DNA of 64,000 nucleotides from Parelaphostrongylus tenuis (lineage: Eukaryota > Nematoda > Chromadorea > Rhabditida > Metastrongylidae). Each line of letters opens with the position of its first letter. Positions within the stretch are counted from its first letter, which is position 1. Both the position numbers and the translations under genes were made by a program. The notes beneath the pieces are model-generated. The model was not told the origin of the DNA, made no database searches, and was given only the letters and a program-made list of their open reading frames with translations. Of the stretch, positions 31,950 through 43,250 are shown in pieces. The stretch covers positions 310,001 to 374,000 of the forward strand of contig JAHQIW010007066.1 in NCBI GenBank assembly GCA_019055375.1, written 5' to 3'.

Positions 31950-32350
31950 CGTTTCAACAGAGATTTCAAACATATCCCCTGCGCTGGATAAGAAGTTTTT
32001 ATAGAGAATTTTGGTAATCATTCGAAAGCGTAAATCTCGAGCTATCCGTCCGTATGCGTGGCCGGTGAAAGACCTTTTTATAACGCTTAAAAATTCCAAG
32101 ATAAAATTATGTTTTACACGGACATATTTCTTCCCGGATGGATCTTATTCTGTAGACTAGTAGTAATCATTCGATGCCGTACGTTTCAGTGATTCCAACG
32201 CTGTGCTCATATTCTGGAAAGGCCATTTCTGTGCAGAGTAGCTAGGTCGAATAAGACTGAATCCGCATGCGCGGGCCAAGTGATTTATAGCCAATTTATT
32301 GACTTGATAAGACTGTTACGTTGGAACATCCCAAAGCGGTATTTGTCCAT
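31950..32350. mobile_element. PE-A arm fragments
   Basis: GCGCTGGATAAGAAG, TAATCATTCGAAAGCG, AAGTCCTTTTTATAACG-like blocks and CAACGCTGTGCTCATATTCTGG appear in left-arm order. The end is overtaken by the next copy. Confidence 0.6.
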
Positions 32351-32354
32351 TATA

Positions 32355-33066
32355 AGACGACTAATGAAAAACCGACCTTATTCTCTGGATAGGAAGTTTT
32401 CATAAGAAATCTATTGATCATTCGAAAGCTTAAATCTTAGGCTGACGCTTTACGTGGCCGGTTTTTTGTAAAGATACTTTTATAACGTTGAAAAATAACA
32501 ATTATGATTCACATCTGCCGCGTAATTCGACTATTACTTCGCTGAAAGTACGAAGAGCACATGAACGTGTAGAGAAAATCATCTAGTATCAAAGTCAAAC
32601 GTTTGAACCGGAGTTTTTTCCAATGCGCAGAAACAATTCCTAATCGAATACACCTCACCTAGGCGCTATCGATCGATGTTCGCGCCGATCCTCCCTGCCG
32701 CCCACCCACTGTACATCTGTGGGATTTGGCCAAAGAACATTTCCTCGCGCATGTAAATCAATGTTCTTTTTTTCCCTGTTGCATTGCAGAAAGGCATTTG
32801 TTGCAGAATATAAGCACAGCGTTGAAATTTGTAAATCTTAAGTTATCAAATGATTACTGATAGTCTAAAGAAAGAGCTCGGCACTGCGAGAAATATGCCC
32901 ACGTGAAGCAGATTTTTATTTTGAATTTTTCAGCCTTATTGAAGGGTTTTTTTAAAAAATCGCCCTCGTGATGCTTTAGATTGAGATTTGAGCTTTCGAA
33001 TGATTACTAACAAGTTATGAAAATTTCTCCAGCGTAGACGATAGGCTTGAAAATCTGTGCTGCCGA
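32355..33066. mobile_element. PE-A palindromic element copy
   Basis: Left end ACTAATGAAAAACCGACC, mid blocks CATTCGAAAGCTTAAATC and TAAGCACAGCGTTGAAAT, and right block GAGCTTTCGAATGATTACTA. The centre near 32640-32740 differs from other copies. Confidence 0.7.
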
Positions 33067-33146
33067 AGAGAAAAGTGCTTTCCTTTGTTTGTTGTTTTTT
33101 CCTTGTTTAATTTTCATTGTTCATTTTTGGGCAGTATCCACGTCTT

Positions 33147-33448
33147 AGAGCGCATGTGGCGCAGTGGTTAGAGGTGCCCTGCGTCGCACACGAGGTCAGT
33201 GGTTCGATCTCGCGCTCATGACTCACCAAGTCATCCATCCTTCCGGGGTCGGTAAATTGGTACCAGGCAGGTCTCAGACTTGTCTGGGAGGATAAGCATC
33301 ACTGACTCGGTTCAGTGGGAGGCCACCGCGAGTCATTGTAAAGGCCAGATATGCATTCAAACACCTCAAACGAAGTTAAAAATTGAAGTCGAATGCATGG
33401 CGCATCCCTAAGGGATTAATCAACGCCGAGAGCTTTATCCTTTATCCT
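33147..33448 (+). mobile_element. SINE1 copy, intact with exact target duplication
   Basis: Full-length 302-base SINE1: head GAGCGCATGTGGCGCAGTGG, B box TGGTTCGATCTCGC, body, tail CTTTATCCTTTATCCT. It is flanked by identical 12-base direct repeats TATCCACGTCTT at 33135-33146 and 33449-33460. It lies about 110 bases upstream of the Phafin leader acceptor, same strand. Confidence 0.95.
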
Positions 33449-33549
33449 TATCCACGTCTTTGTAAACTTTAATAGTACAGTGTTCTGAGTTGACGTTTAA
33501 CTCGGTAGTAATGATGTAATTACTCATAGAATTTAGCTTATTCGATTTT

Positions 33550-33622
33550 CGTTTTCAGTGCACAGAGAGACGAGAATATTCAAATTTGACTGGCGTAGGA
33601 CTTGATCCTATTTGGTTTTGGG
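33550..33622 (+). promoter_or_regulatory. Putative spliced-leader acceptor and 5' UTR of the Phafin gene
   Basis: ATTTTCGTTTTCAG ends at 33558 and matches the nematode acceptor consensus. The 64 bases to the ATG at 33623 would be 5' UTR. No upstream in-frame ATG competes with the conserved MVDRL start. Confidence 0.6.
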
Positions 33623-36600
33623 ATGGTGGACAGACTCGGTAGGTTCAAAATCTCTATTTTCTACTTTTTAAGCTCCAATTTCCAGTCGATTTTTATATCA
33701 AACTACTTTTTGAAATTGTAGAGAAACTGCTTTGTCGGAGCTGACAGGCCTGGCAAGTACTTTTTCCTATTTATTGTAACGTTTAATTTCGACGACACTT
33801 TAGTAAACAGCGAGGTCAACGCACGTCGAGTGGCTAATGTGGAACAATGTTTCGGAAAAATGGCTAAACCACTTAGTTTGTTCGGTCGGGTATTGGTCGG
33901 CGAGGGAGTGTTGGTGAAGATGTGCAGGTAATGAGAATTTCTTTAGCGAAAAGAGTACCATTTATGAAGCCAGTTAGGCCACCTCAGAGCTCGTCTGGCG
34001 CAGTGGTTAAAGGTGCTGTGCTATCTACATGATTGATCAGTCGATGATCGATGGTTCGATCCTGCGCAAGGCTCACTAAGCCTTCCAATCCTGTGAGGTC
34101 GGCACCTTAGTGCGAGACTTGTCTGAGAGGGTATCAGCACGATTTGATAAATTGGTCGGCCTCTACGAGCATCGTGAAGGCCAGTTACGCGTTCAGTCAC
34201 CTCTAACGAAGCTAAGATTAGAGGTGAAGCACGGAGCATCCTTCAGAGACTGGTCAGCCCCGAGAGCTTTGTCCTTCATCCTTTCAGACGACACTAGCGA
34301 ATATGTCATCCCTCATAAAGCTAAGCAAGCTCTCGGCGTTGATCAATCCCTGAATCATGCGCCATGTATTTGTTTTTATTTAGCCTCGTTCGAGGTGATT
34401 GATCGCAAATCTGGCCTTTACAATGACTCGCGGTGGCCTTTAGATCTATTTTGTTAACGCTGCTATTCTCGGAGACAACTCGAACCAAATTGCTGAGCCC
34501 GGAAAGATGGAAGACTTGCTGAATTTTGAGCTCAGGATCAAGCTATCGGCCACTGATAGATTGACCACCTGTGTGTCGCAGAGCACTTCTAGCCATTGCG
34601 CTACAGGTGCCCAGGCACCTCATAGAGTCGGAATTGTTATTGTCACAGCAAATCTTCAAATCAAAATCTTTAAATTGGCGTTATTGATCGATTCTTATTA
34701 GGCAAGGTCTGGAGTATTTTTGTAAATGTTTTTCTAAAAGTCTTGTAGAATTCTGATCCTGTCATAGCACGAGCGCTACAAGTTTGAATTCTTTTGAGGA
34801 AAAAACCCAAGAGACGTCAGTTCTTTCTCTTCAACGATATATTAGTCTATGGAAACATAGTGATTTCGAAGAAACGCTACAACAAGCAGCGAATAATAGC
34901 TCTTGAGAATGTGCAACTGGAGGACCTGCCCGATGAAGGAGGTAATTAGTTAGTAATTCCAACTTTTGTTTCAAATTTTGTCAGGAACCAGCTTTTATTG
35001 AAACTCTTCCAAAATAATTGATAATTTTTCCTGCGTGATAGAGGTTACATGAAGATGATAATGACGTTCAGTCGGCTAACGTCTCAACGTCTTTGTCTTC
35101 TTCATCTTCAGAGCCGATGATCCGGACTAGTCTTGTACACGGTCGCTCGTCTTCTTGTGATCTTCCTTGTCTCGCGATTTAACTGTGAAAATGATGGCAA
35201 AAGTCATTTTAATTTCTCCTCAATTCTGCATGGTCATGGATTAGTAGTTGTTGGGTTCGAGTCGAAGTTGAAACGTTGTTTGCAGGTTAAGTGATGTTTG
35301 AGATTGGTGCCAAAAGTCACATTATCATTTTATCCGAGTTTATTCTACACGACTCATGACAATTTACTATGCGCATGTTAGCACTTCTTGCACTTGATTG
35401 TTTCCTCATATTCTTCCCCCACAAAGGTCTCCGAACAGGTCGTGGGTTTGGCTGCTGCTCGGTGTTTGTATTTTCCATGAATGTCGTAAAATCCTGATCA
35501 AGGCGAATCTCCGTGCACTCCTGGAGGTAAGCAGGCTAATCGTTCCTAGATGTTCGTTGTTGGATTGCTAAGGAATAGGAGGGGTGCGGGTTGGTTATGG
35601 GACGAGAGCATCATTCAAGGAGTGGATTGCTGATACAGTGCATCACTAGCCACTACGCTCCCTCACTGCCTACGTACTCGTATGTAGAATATATTAGGTC
35701 GGCCATAAGCTTTGATACCAGGGAATTAAACACCAAATCTATTAACCAGTAATTAGAATTGCATGATTTTAGTATCTTTCAATTGTGTATTTTCTTGCAA
35801 ACATTTTGGTATACAACTTTCCTTTATTTGGTTTGAAATGGAGTTGTCATGGGTACAGCTTTGCTTGCTACATATGCACGATTGGCGCGTAGGGAAAAAT
35901 GCCAGTGAAGCGACGTGCAACATTAATTGAGCTTGGGGCGATGATATAGCTGGAGGAAGGGGGGCCAGGAGTACTTCGCGAAGTTCATAGCCGGAGAGAA
36001 CAGTCTAAAGGATCAGTCCTGTTCGGGCCGGTCATAGGAAGCTCCATTTACCTGTTGGGACAATGAGGATATTTTTGACGATCACCGCGACGTCAAATCT
36101 CGCTTAGTTACTGTAATGGCGTAATGACGGCGTCTCGTTCCGTGGGAAGGCAGGCGCGGACGGCCAGACGTGCATCAGTAGACATACGGATACCGCCTTT
36201 TGCGACTGCCGCGCGATTGACGGTGCGATGCGTCCTTATCAGTGGTGGTCTTCAAAGGTTAATCTTGCGCGCCGCTTCACTGACATCGTCCCCTACGCAC
36301 CATCCGTGCATGAGTCGCAAGCGAATGTGTTCTCAAGACAGCTCCATCTGAAAATAGGAATAGGCAAGTTGTAAACGAAAATGTTTGCAAGAAATTGTGC
36401 AATTGAACGATACTGAAATCATGAAGTTTTACTTATGGTTGGTAAGTTTGGTGTTTATTTCTCTAGTGCCTAAACCTATGGAACGACCTAATATATCCTA
36501 CACGCGAGTACGTGGAGGTGGCGCAGTGGCTAACGGTGCAGTCTGTCAGCAATCCACTCGATAGACGATGCTCTGATTCGATGTTCAAGCCTTATTTCTC

Positions 36601-39600
36601 ATCATTCCCTAGCAATTCATCAACGAATATATAGTGACGATTAGCTCGGTTACCTCAAGGAGTACCAGAAATTCGTCTTGACCAGGATTTTACGACAATC
36701 ATGAAGAAGGCAAACAGAGTGCAGCAGCCGAACCCACACATGTTCAGAAACCTTTGTGGGGAACGAATGCGAGGCAAGACTCAAGTGCAGGGAGGTCTGG
36801 CATGTATGTATTAGATTGTAATGATGACGGGTGGTGTTAAATAAACTCGGAAAAGTTTGTTTCTCTGTTTGTGATCAAATGCGCGATTAAACGATGCCAA
36901 AGTTATGCATTTTTAATTGTGATTATCTGGCATATTGAGATTTGAGCTGTGGTCTCAAGAAAACACTCGAAACGAAAGACATGATATATTAAATATACTA
37001 GCCAAGAGAAATCGAGTGTACAACACTGTCTGTTCAGTGACAATTTCACTGGACTTACAGTGTAGAATGTTCGTCGTCGGTAACTCGTAGTGTGGGGACT
37101 AGAGCGCCCACAGAGGATTGGCAAAAGACGAGAAAGGTCAATTGCCCGACTGACGAGACCGCAAGGTCGAAACACCTGTATCGGGCTCGATAAGTCAGCC
37201 CATTTTAATAGACCACATGACATGCCTGGCTTAGAATCATTATCTGGCAATTTAATTACTCTGGTTAGTAATTGGACGTTTATTGTTATAGTGCCAAAAC
37301 TTTTGGGACGACTTTAATAAAATGCGCTCAGTATATTGGTTTTCATTGCACATCTATTTTGCGAAATGTGTAACTTTTCCCACTTTGAAATTCTATAACT
37401 GCCAAGCCAAGAATTTCCCATGTTGGTTTTGCGTGCAGTCGCCGGATTTCAGAGAGGATTTCCTGATTTACATTCTTCTCTTACACGGCCACTCAAAAGA
37501 ATTTACTTTGGATCCCAGCACTTCTTGCATTCGAGATCTTTCAGAAATGTCTTCAAATATCTCACGTGTTGCTTCTACCAGTGCTTGAGGACTTCATCTT
37601 CTTTAGGAATGTCAAAGAATGCTGATCAAGGCAATTCCCTAATGAATTTTAAAAATTTGTTTTGCTGTGTTTTGATAGGGGATCGAACCAACGCCTTGAT
37701 TCATACACAGCATCGCTAAGCACTGCGCCACCTTTCCTATGCAGACAAATATCGTGTATCCATTATTAATCAGGGTTTACTACTCATTTTCATAGGAATC
37801 AGTTGAAATCGCATCATTAAGTTTTTCAATACGATTTATCCCATTTTCTACTTTGGAAGTTTCGTGAAGTTGTTCTCTCTTCGATCGAGATTCCATTTAT
37901 GCTTCTCATTATCAATGCTTCGCATATGTGGAATGCTCACTATCTTTCCAGGTACTATACTATCGCACTAACTTTCTTCAGCAAAAGATCTTGAAATTAC
38001 GGAAACATGTATGTTGAAATCATACTGCCACATTAGCGATAAAGGACTTTTTTTTCTAAGTAGCAGACCACAATTTCTCGTTCGTTAGAGTATTTTAACA
38101 GTATGCAGATATTTGTATGGCCAGTCTTCACCTGTACGAGCCCCAGCACAGGATAACTGTCTGGTCTTGCTGTTTTGTTGCCTGAAGTTCTGAAGAACAA
38201 CTATGCAGGGCTTCCTCAGGTTGTCACCACATCTGAACAGTCTTTGGCCTTTGTGGATCAGAGGGAGAGTACCATCTTCAGATTAGTAGCTACCAAAACG
38301 GCAATTTGAAGATATTCTGACTTTTGTCGAGCTTTGACATAGTTAAATCTGTGTTTAAGTTTTTGCGATTGTTTCTTTTCTGGTCTGCGAGCTATCTCTT
38401 CCGGACTCGCAAAGGTCTCTTCCATGATGTTTTTGTCATCAAGTATTTGCTTTCCCCATGATAAGTGATTATATTATTCCTAACTGGTTTATGCCTAACC
38501 TAGTTCTTAGCATGGAATCATGTACAAAGTAGAATGACGACAATAAACATATCGAGGAGGCCGTCAGCACAGGCTGTTGCAACATTTGTAAATTAGATTT
38601 GCCACTTTGCACAGGTTCGGTACCTACTTAAATTGGTTTAATCGTAGCTAAGCTTTGCGAATAGAATTGTTGGACTCATTCTCAAATCGTGAGACCGGGA
38701 TACTAGGTGATGATTCCTTTGTACGTCTTTGTTGTAAATGTAGAAAAACCTCCCCAGCTAAGAAGATCTGGTGAAGCAATAGTAGAGTAACGAATTCGGG
38801 TAGAGTGTAGAGAGTATTGAGAGCCGATTACGAGTTCCTTAGATCGTTTATCTTGTAGGAATGAAAAATGGCTGGATTGTGAAGACACCAGAAAAGTCGT
38901 TTGCTGTATATGCTGCATCTCCAAAAGAGAAAAAGGAATGGATGATACATATAGAGCGTTGTGTTGCAGATCTGCTGGAGAAAGGTAGTTTTTATGCATA
39001 TGTTTATCTTTGAAATCCTTCTAATCAGCCTTGCTTTGATAGGAAATAAACGTCCTGCGAAAGAGCATGCAGCAGTATGGATTCCTGATGGAGAAGCTGC
39101 ACGTTGCATGGCCTGTGGTCGTACTCAATTCAACCTTGTTCAGAGAAGAGTAATTCATTGTCTTGTTCTTATTCCTTTTTATTTTTTCCTCAATCTGTAA
39201 TTCGAACAGAACTGCACAATTCCTTTGTCTCCTTCTATTTTTCAAACCCTTAGAGAGAGTGCCTTTTTGCTTTAAGCTTAAGACTTTTAGTAGTCATTCA
39301 GTGGCTTAAATCTTTATAATCTCAGTACCGCTCTCGATTTCTGAGAAGGCCTTCTTAGTGCGCTGTAGCAGCGGGAATTTCACACTCGGTGTGCGTTATA
39401 GCGTCTTTCAAATCACCCCTACGTTTTGTGAGTTCCAAACTGCCTCAAAGGAGTGCGATTGTTGTTGTTCATTTGGAAACTCTTCCTTCGTTCGGTAGAA
39501 ATTTTGAGGTTTTTCATATTAAGACTGAGAAACAAACCTTGTTCATCGCTCTGTAAGCTTAGCCTCACATTCAAATTATATCGTCAAATGAACCCTCTAT

Positions 39601-40456
39601 AAAGTCTTGGCTTTGGAGTACGAAACGCAATTTTTTCTTCGCTCTTTCAGCGCTATGTGAAAATTTCTTGAGAAATAAGCTTGGTATCAGGATCGCCAGA
39701 ATTTGTGCTATCAAATAACTGCCGCAAGTCTGTTAGAAGGCCATTCGCAAACAGTAGGACGAGAGGAAATACGCATCGATTGTGAAATTTGATGATATTT
39801 TAGCTGCTGCAGCGCTTTGAAGAGGCTTTTCCAGAAACAAAGAAAAGTTTCAGTATTGTAGTCACCTAGGTTTGACTTATTGAGTGATTGTCGAAATTCT
39901 GAGAAAACATGATAGCTTTGTTTTTGAGATTCGAAAAATGAATTGAGATAAAAGAAGTATGCTAACAAGTCTATTGCAGCACCATTGTCGCGCCTGTGGT
40001 CGTGTAATCTGTGGGTCATGTTCGACACATTCATATAAGATTGATAGCCTGAATAAGAAACCAGTTCGCGTTTGTGACATGGTAATTCTTTCATCTGAAG
40101 TTTTTGCACTTATCACGTCCTTTATTCACTACCTTTTATAGTGCTTCACTCGTCTTACTGGTGTTAATAACAATGGATCTCCGACAAGATCGAACTGTGC
40201 AACTACGCATCATCAAACGCCTTCACCACCGTCACCGTCTGCTTACGCTGACGAACCTGGTAGTGAAACATCTTCGGACTCAGATGAGGATGCTGCAAAA
40301 GACGACAGTGGATTAGCTAATTCATCGGTGTGTCTTTCCACTTTCCCACTTTCTTTTGTCGGGATTTGCCGCTGTCATGATGCGTAAAGCAACAGCTACG
40401 CTTTCATATTTTACTTCCATTTTCAGCCGACATTCTATCGTGAAGGAGCCGAGTAA
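33623..40456 (+). CDS. PLEKHF: Phafin-type PH-FYVE domain protein, complete, 8 exons
   Basis: Exons: 33623-33638, 33804-33927, 34799-34941, 38859-38984, 39043-39149, 39980-40081, 40142-40327, 40427-40456. Together they encode 277 residues and a TAA, and all phases agree. The start MVDRLVNSEVNARR and the phrases RRQFFLFNDILVYGN and NGWIVKTPEKSFAVYA are typical of Phafin/PLEKHF. The PH domain spans roughly residues 30-136. The FYVE domain (about 143-212) has its three signatures intact: WIPD (149-152), RRHHCRACG (171-179) and RVCDMC (202-207). Zinc cysteine pairs are CMAC, CRAC, CGSC and CDMC. FYVE domains bind PI3P on early endosomes; Phafins act in endosome and autophagosome traffic. Length matches vertebrate family members (about 250-280). 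An acidic Ser-rich tail follows. I believe C. elegans ZK632.12 is the counterpart. Exon 3 uses a TTTTGAG acceptor, not CAG. Intron 3 is 3.9 kb and full of repeats. Confidence 0.95.
33987..34285 (+). mobile_element. SINE1 copy, diverged, in Phafin intron 2
   Basis: Head GAGCTCGTCTGGCGCAGTGG, B box GATGGTTCGATCCTGC, and body to GAGCTTTGTCCTTCATCC. It pairs with the inverted copy at 34327-34613. Confidence 0.85.
34327..34613 (-). mobile_element. SINE1 copy, diverged, inverted, in Phafin intron 2
   Basis: AAGCTCTCGGCGTTGATCAA starts the inverted tail side. AGCCATTGCGCTACAGGTGC is the inverted head. It lies about 40 bases from the plus-oriented copy. Confidence 0.85.
35380..35660 (-). mobile_element. 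SINE3-like minus-strand repeat
   Basis: TAGCACTTCTTGCACTTGAT, then ATGTCGTAAAATCCTGATCA and the inverted B-box/head side near 35600-35660 (CACTAGCCACTACGCTCC). The same pattern is at 37500-37735. It lies in Phafin intron 3. Confidence 0.5.
35694..36491. mobile_element. Mariner-like MITE
   Basis: The left end TTAGGTCGGCCATAAGCTTT and right end CCTATGGAACGACCTAA are inverted over about 45 bases, including GAATTAAACACCAAA against TTTGGTGTTTATTTC. TA flanks both ends. No transposase is recognised in the 798 bases. It lies in Phafin intron 3. Confidence 0.8.
36515..36600 (+). mobile_element. tRNA-like SINE head fragment
   Basis: GTGGAGGTGGCGCAGTGGCT, then GATGCTCTGATTCGATG. It lies directly after the mariner-like MITE in Phafin intron 3. 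Confidence 0.5.
36905..37258. mobile_element. TE-B inverted-repeat element
   Basis: GATTATCTGGCATATTGAGA, then GAAATCGAGTGTACAACACT, AAGACGAGAAAGGTCAATTG and GAAACACCTGTATCGGGCTC match TE-B at 51404 almost base for base. It ends in AGACCACATGACATG and ATCATTATCTGGCA. It lies in Phafin intron 3. Confidence 0.8.
37262..37320. mobile_element. Mariner-like terminal fragment
   Basis: TTTATTGTTATAGTGCCAAAACTTTTGGGACGAC, read across 37278-37312, resembles the right end of the MITE at 35694-36491. The partner end is missing. Confidence 0.5.
37490..37738 (-). mobile_element. SINE3-like minus-strand repeat
   Basis: GATCCCAGCACTTCTTGCAT starts it, the middle holds GTCAAAGAATGCTGATCAAG, and it ends with the inverted head AGCACTGCGCCACCTTTCCT. 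The open frames here are repeat-derived. It lies in Phafin intron 3. Confidence 0.6.
38120..38340. repeat. Dispersed repeat shared with 50060-50280
   Basis: The phrases GTTTTGTTGCCTGAAGTTCT, CTTCCTCAGGTTGTCACCAC and TTAGTAGCTACCAAAACGGC are matched in the same order at about 50085, 50120 and 50200. It has no known identity and lies in Phafin intron 3. Confidence 0.65.
39255..39460. mobile_element. PE-A arm fragment in Phafin intron 5
   Basis: GCTTAAGACTTTTAGTAGTC, ATTCAGTGGCTTAAATC, CTCAGTACCGCTCTC and CTGAGAAGGCCTTCTTAG follow the PE-A left-arm order but are diverged. Confidence 0.45.
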
Positions 40457-42310
40457 CACTCAAGATACCATAACATTGGCATTCACCTTTTTGGACTCCA
40501 GAAACTAAACTACCTGGAAAACTTTGTTAAATGGTTTAAAGGTGCTGTACATATCCAACCACATAGCCTTAATAAGATCCCCCTGTATCTTTTTGTAATC
40601 GCGTAAATCATCCAAGAATCAAATAGATATCGGAGAAGTTTTCACTCGACCCAACACCAGATGTGTCCACCAGAGAGATTGGTCAAGAGACGAGAAACAT
40701 TTTTTGTGTTCCTTTGAGTTTTTTGTATTTGACTAGAAGAAGACCATGGAAGCCGATTAGCTTCCCAGGCTCTGCTATGACGAAGGTTTACTTGGAACTT
40801 ACTTCCGTGTAGAAATCTCAAATATTTATTTTGATTACCTTGCCGGGATAAGGTGAACCGCTTACTCATGCAGTGTGGTCCGAAACTCAAAAACACATCC
40901 ACGTTCATCTCGAATTTTCTTTCAGAAGTCTGGGAAAATGTGCTCTGTTTTATTCCAACAAATCAAAGTTTTTGCTTTTATTGTATGATTGTGACGTTGC
41001 GATGAGGTGTTCTTCAGTTTGAAAAGTAAGAACTCTGTATCGAATTACTACTTTCATTACTATTTGTTTTGTCAGTTTCAAAAATATGTGATATATTACC
41101 TAATTCTGTGATTTTCTCGCTTGGGCTGAGATGAGTTGTGTGCTATGTTTTGATGTATATTAATTCTGGAGTAGCGTTTTGGAGGAAAAATGTTTAGTTT
41201 ACTTTAACTACTTTACAATTGTGTTTTTTTTTGTACTAAAGCTGCGGAAGAACAATTTGCCACCGGACTGAATCACGTAGGGTTGAATTTTATACAACTG
41301 TGTTAGCCGTGAAAGTTGTTAAGGGTACAGACGTAATTGACTGAGGGTCCAAATTTAGACACTGGCTATTATACACATTTTCAATATGCGCTTGTTAAAA
41401 CACAGAGTTTTGATTCTGATGGAATTCCATGCGCACTTGTGTTCTCTACGGATCAATTTTTCAAGGTTTTTTCATGCGATAGGCTGGTCATTCGAAATTT
41501 ATCGGCTCTGTCCCAGAACGTCGTCAATGAGTGGTTCCACGTTTCCTGAACCGTTGCTGTCCGAGAATGTGTAGTGGTAGTTGCTTTAGTCTTGTTCTTG
41601 GTGCATGGCTATCTGATGTTTTCCAGCTTTTCTACCTTCTTTGTTAGAGTGATTATTGGATCAGAAGTGTACGAAACTTTTGAGAGGGGTGAAATATGGC
41701 CTATTGTCTTCATAATTATGGTTATTTCATCTCAGAAAACAAAATAGTCGCATCCACCCCTCTTATTCGAGTCCATTGACCTGTGTTTAGAACGTTGAGA
41801 ATGAAACGATCGGCGTTCATCACTTAATAAATCAAATGGTTCGCCGTACATTAATTTTGGAATAGCGTTTTGGAGGAAAAGAAGTGTCTTTCATGCTTTA
41901 GAGATAGTATGAATTCTTTATCGATCCTCTATAATAAGAGCAGCGATCGATATGATCGCTATAGAGGTCGCTTTCTTCCAGATAGTTTATTTTGGTGCGC
42001 AGTTCTGTCCAACATTTGTTGTCATAGTTGATAGTTTTCTAATGCAGCGTAAAAGTTAGCACATGGCATATGAGCGCTGCCATGAATCGACAATAACAAG
42101 TACATGGCTAGAAGTAATAGTACGTCTTTACCTAGACACTGTACAGACGTACTCCTTTCGCTGAACAAGGACTTGAGATTGTACTTTGAGCAATCAATCA
42201 AATTCTTAGATCTCTGGCTTCTGCGCTTTGTTGCCGTTTTTGAGTGAGAAAAGATTTGTATTTCACCTTTATTTCGAGTGCTCTATTAAGACCACGCTTA
42301 AATTTCAATA
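40457..42310. other. Phafin 3' UTR and unassigned DNA
   Basis: The first few hundred bases should hold the 3' UTR. AATAAG at 40570 is a possible variant poly-A signal; no clear AATAAA is near the stop. GGAGTAGCGTTTTGGAGGAAAA at about 41168 is repeated as GGAATAGCGTTTTGGAGGAAAA at about 41861, an unexplained 690-base spaced duplication. No exon is recognised. Confidence 0.5.
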
Positions 42311-42313
42311 GAT

Positions 42314-42620
42314 CCTTTCATTATTATTTGAGCCAACTTGTCATGAGGTTTGGTAAGGGATCTTGTACCAGCCAAAGAGCAATCGAGTGCGCAAACACTC
42401 TGTGTTAGGTGAAAATTTCGCTTGCCCTAGAGTGTAAAACGTTCGTCTTCGATGACTCTCTGTAAGAGAGTAGAGCTCCTGAGAGAACTGACTCTAAAGA
42501 TATCGTAAGACGACGGGTTCTGTCCGACTGGCGAGTCTGTAAGGACGAAACACGTGTATCGGGCTGTACAAGAGTCCTTACCAAACCACATGACAAGTTG
42601 ACTCAAGTAATAATGAAAGG
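42314..42620. mobile_element. TE-B inverted-repeat element, complete
   Basis: The left end CCTTTCATTATTATTTGAGC and right end GACTCAAGTAATAATGAAAGG are inverted. Next inward, CTTGTCATGAGGTTTGGTAA faces TTACCAAACCACATGACAAG. The inner part has GAAACACGTGTATCGGGCTG. It is 307 bases and non-coding. Confidence 0.85.
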
Positions 42621-42669
42621 ATTTGTGTTCCATTCATGCATATTTCTCACCAGGACAAAACTCCCTCAA

Positions 42670-43250
42670 ATTACAAATTATCATTTGATAGTGCAATCCT
42701 CGATCATCCCAACACTATGCTTATTTTCTGGAAAGACTGTTAACTGCAGTGTAACAGAGAAAATAAGATCAGTTTTACATGCGCGGCGCATTTTTTATCG
42801 CTCAGTGTGTGGGCTAGTGTCCGTTGGCACTACATACTATGCGGCGTTCAGTAATCGACCGATCGATTGCGTTGGCGCGTCTCACATGCAGTGTGCACTT
42901 TTTGTTATTTGATTTAAGATTTTTTCTTTGCATTGAAAGATACTTCAGATGAAACGTATGGCTCTGATACTATAAGATTTTCTCTACATGTTCATATGCT
43001 TCTCGTGCCTACAGCGAAGTATTAGTAAAGGCGCGTAGTCGATTTGAACCATAATTCTATTTCGCTACAGCGCTATAGAAGGGCCTTTCCAAAGAAAAGG
43101 CGCGTAGCGCGGTAGCCAGAGACTTAAGCTTTCGAATGATTACTTTGCACTATACGAGTGCCCATAACAGACCACATTCATGGCTCAAAAATAACCTATC
43201 AGACATATAGCGTGATCTAAAGAAACACTCAAAACGAAAGGTATGATTAT
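42670..43250. mobile_element. PE-A arm joined to TE-B fragment
   Basis: CATCCCAACACTATGCTTAT to AAGCTTTCGAATGATTACTT (about 43132) is PE-A. Within that right arm, 43150-43245 is a TE-B end (GCCCATAACAGACCACATTC, then GAAACACTCAAAACGAAAGG). PE-A resumes at about 43258 with CTCATGCAAAATTTTTGTCC. Confidence 0.6.

Noticed and set aside
33147..33220. tRNA-like head with A and B boxes, as a possible tRNA gene
   Set aside because: It repeats many times with a 300-base body, target duplications and tail, so it is a SINE promoter and not a tRNA gene. The acceptor stem does not close.
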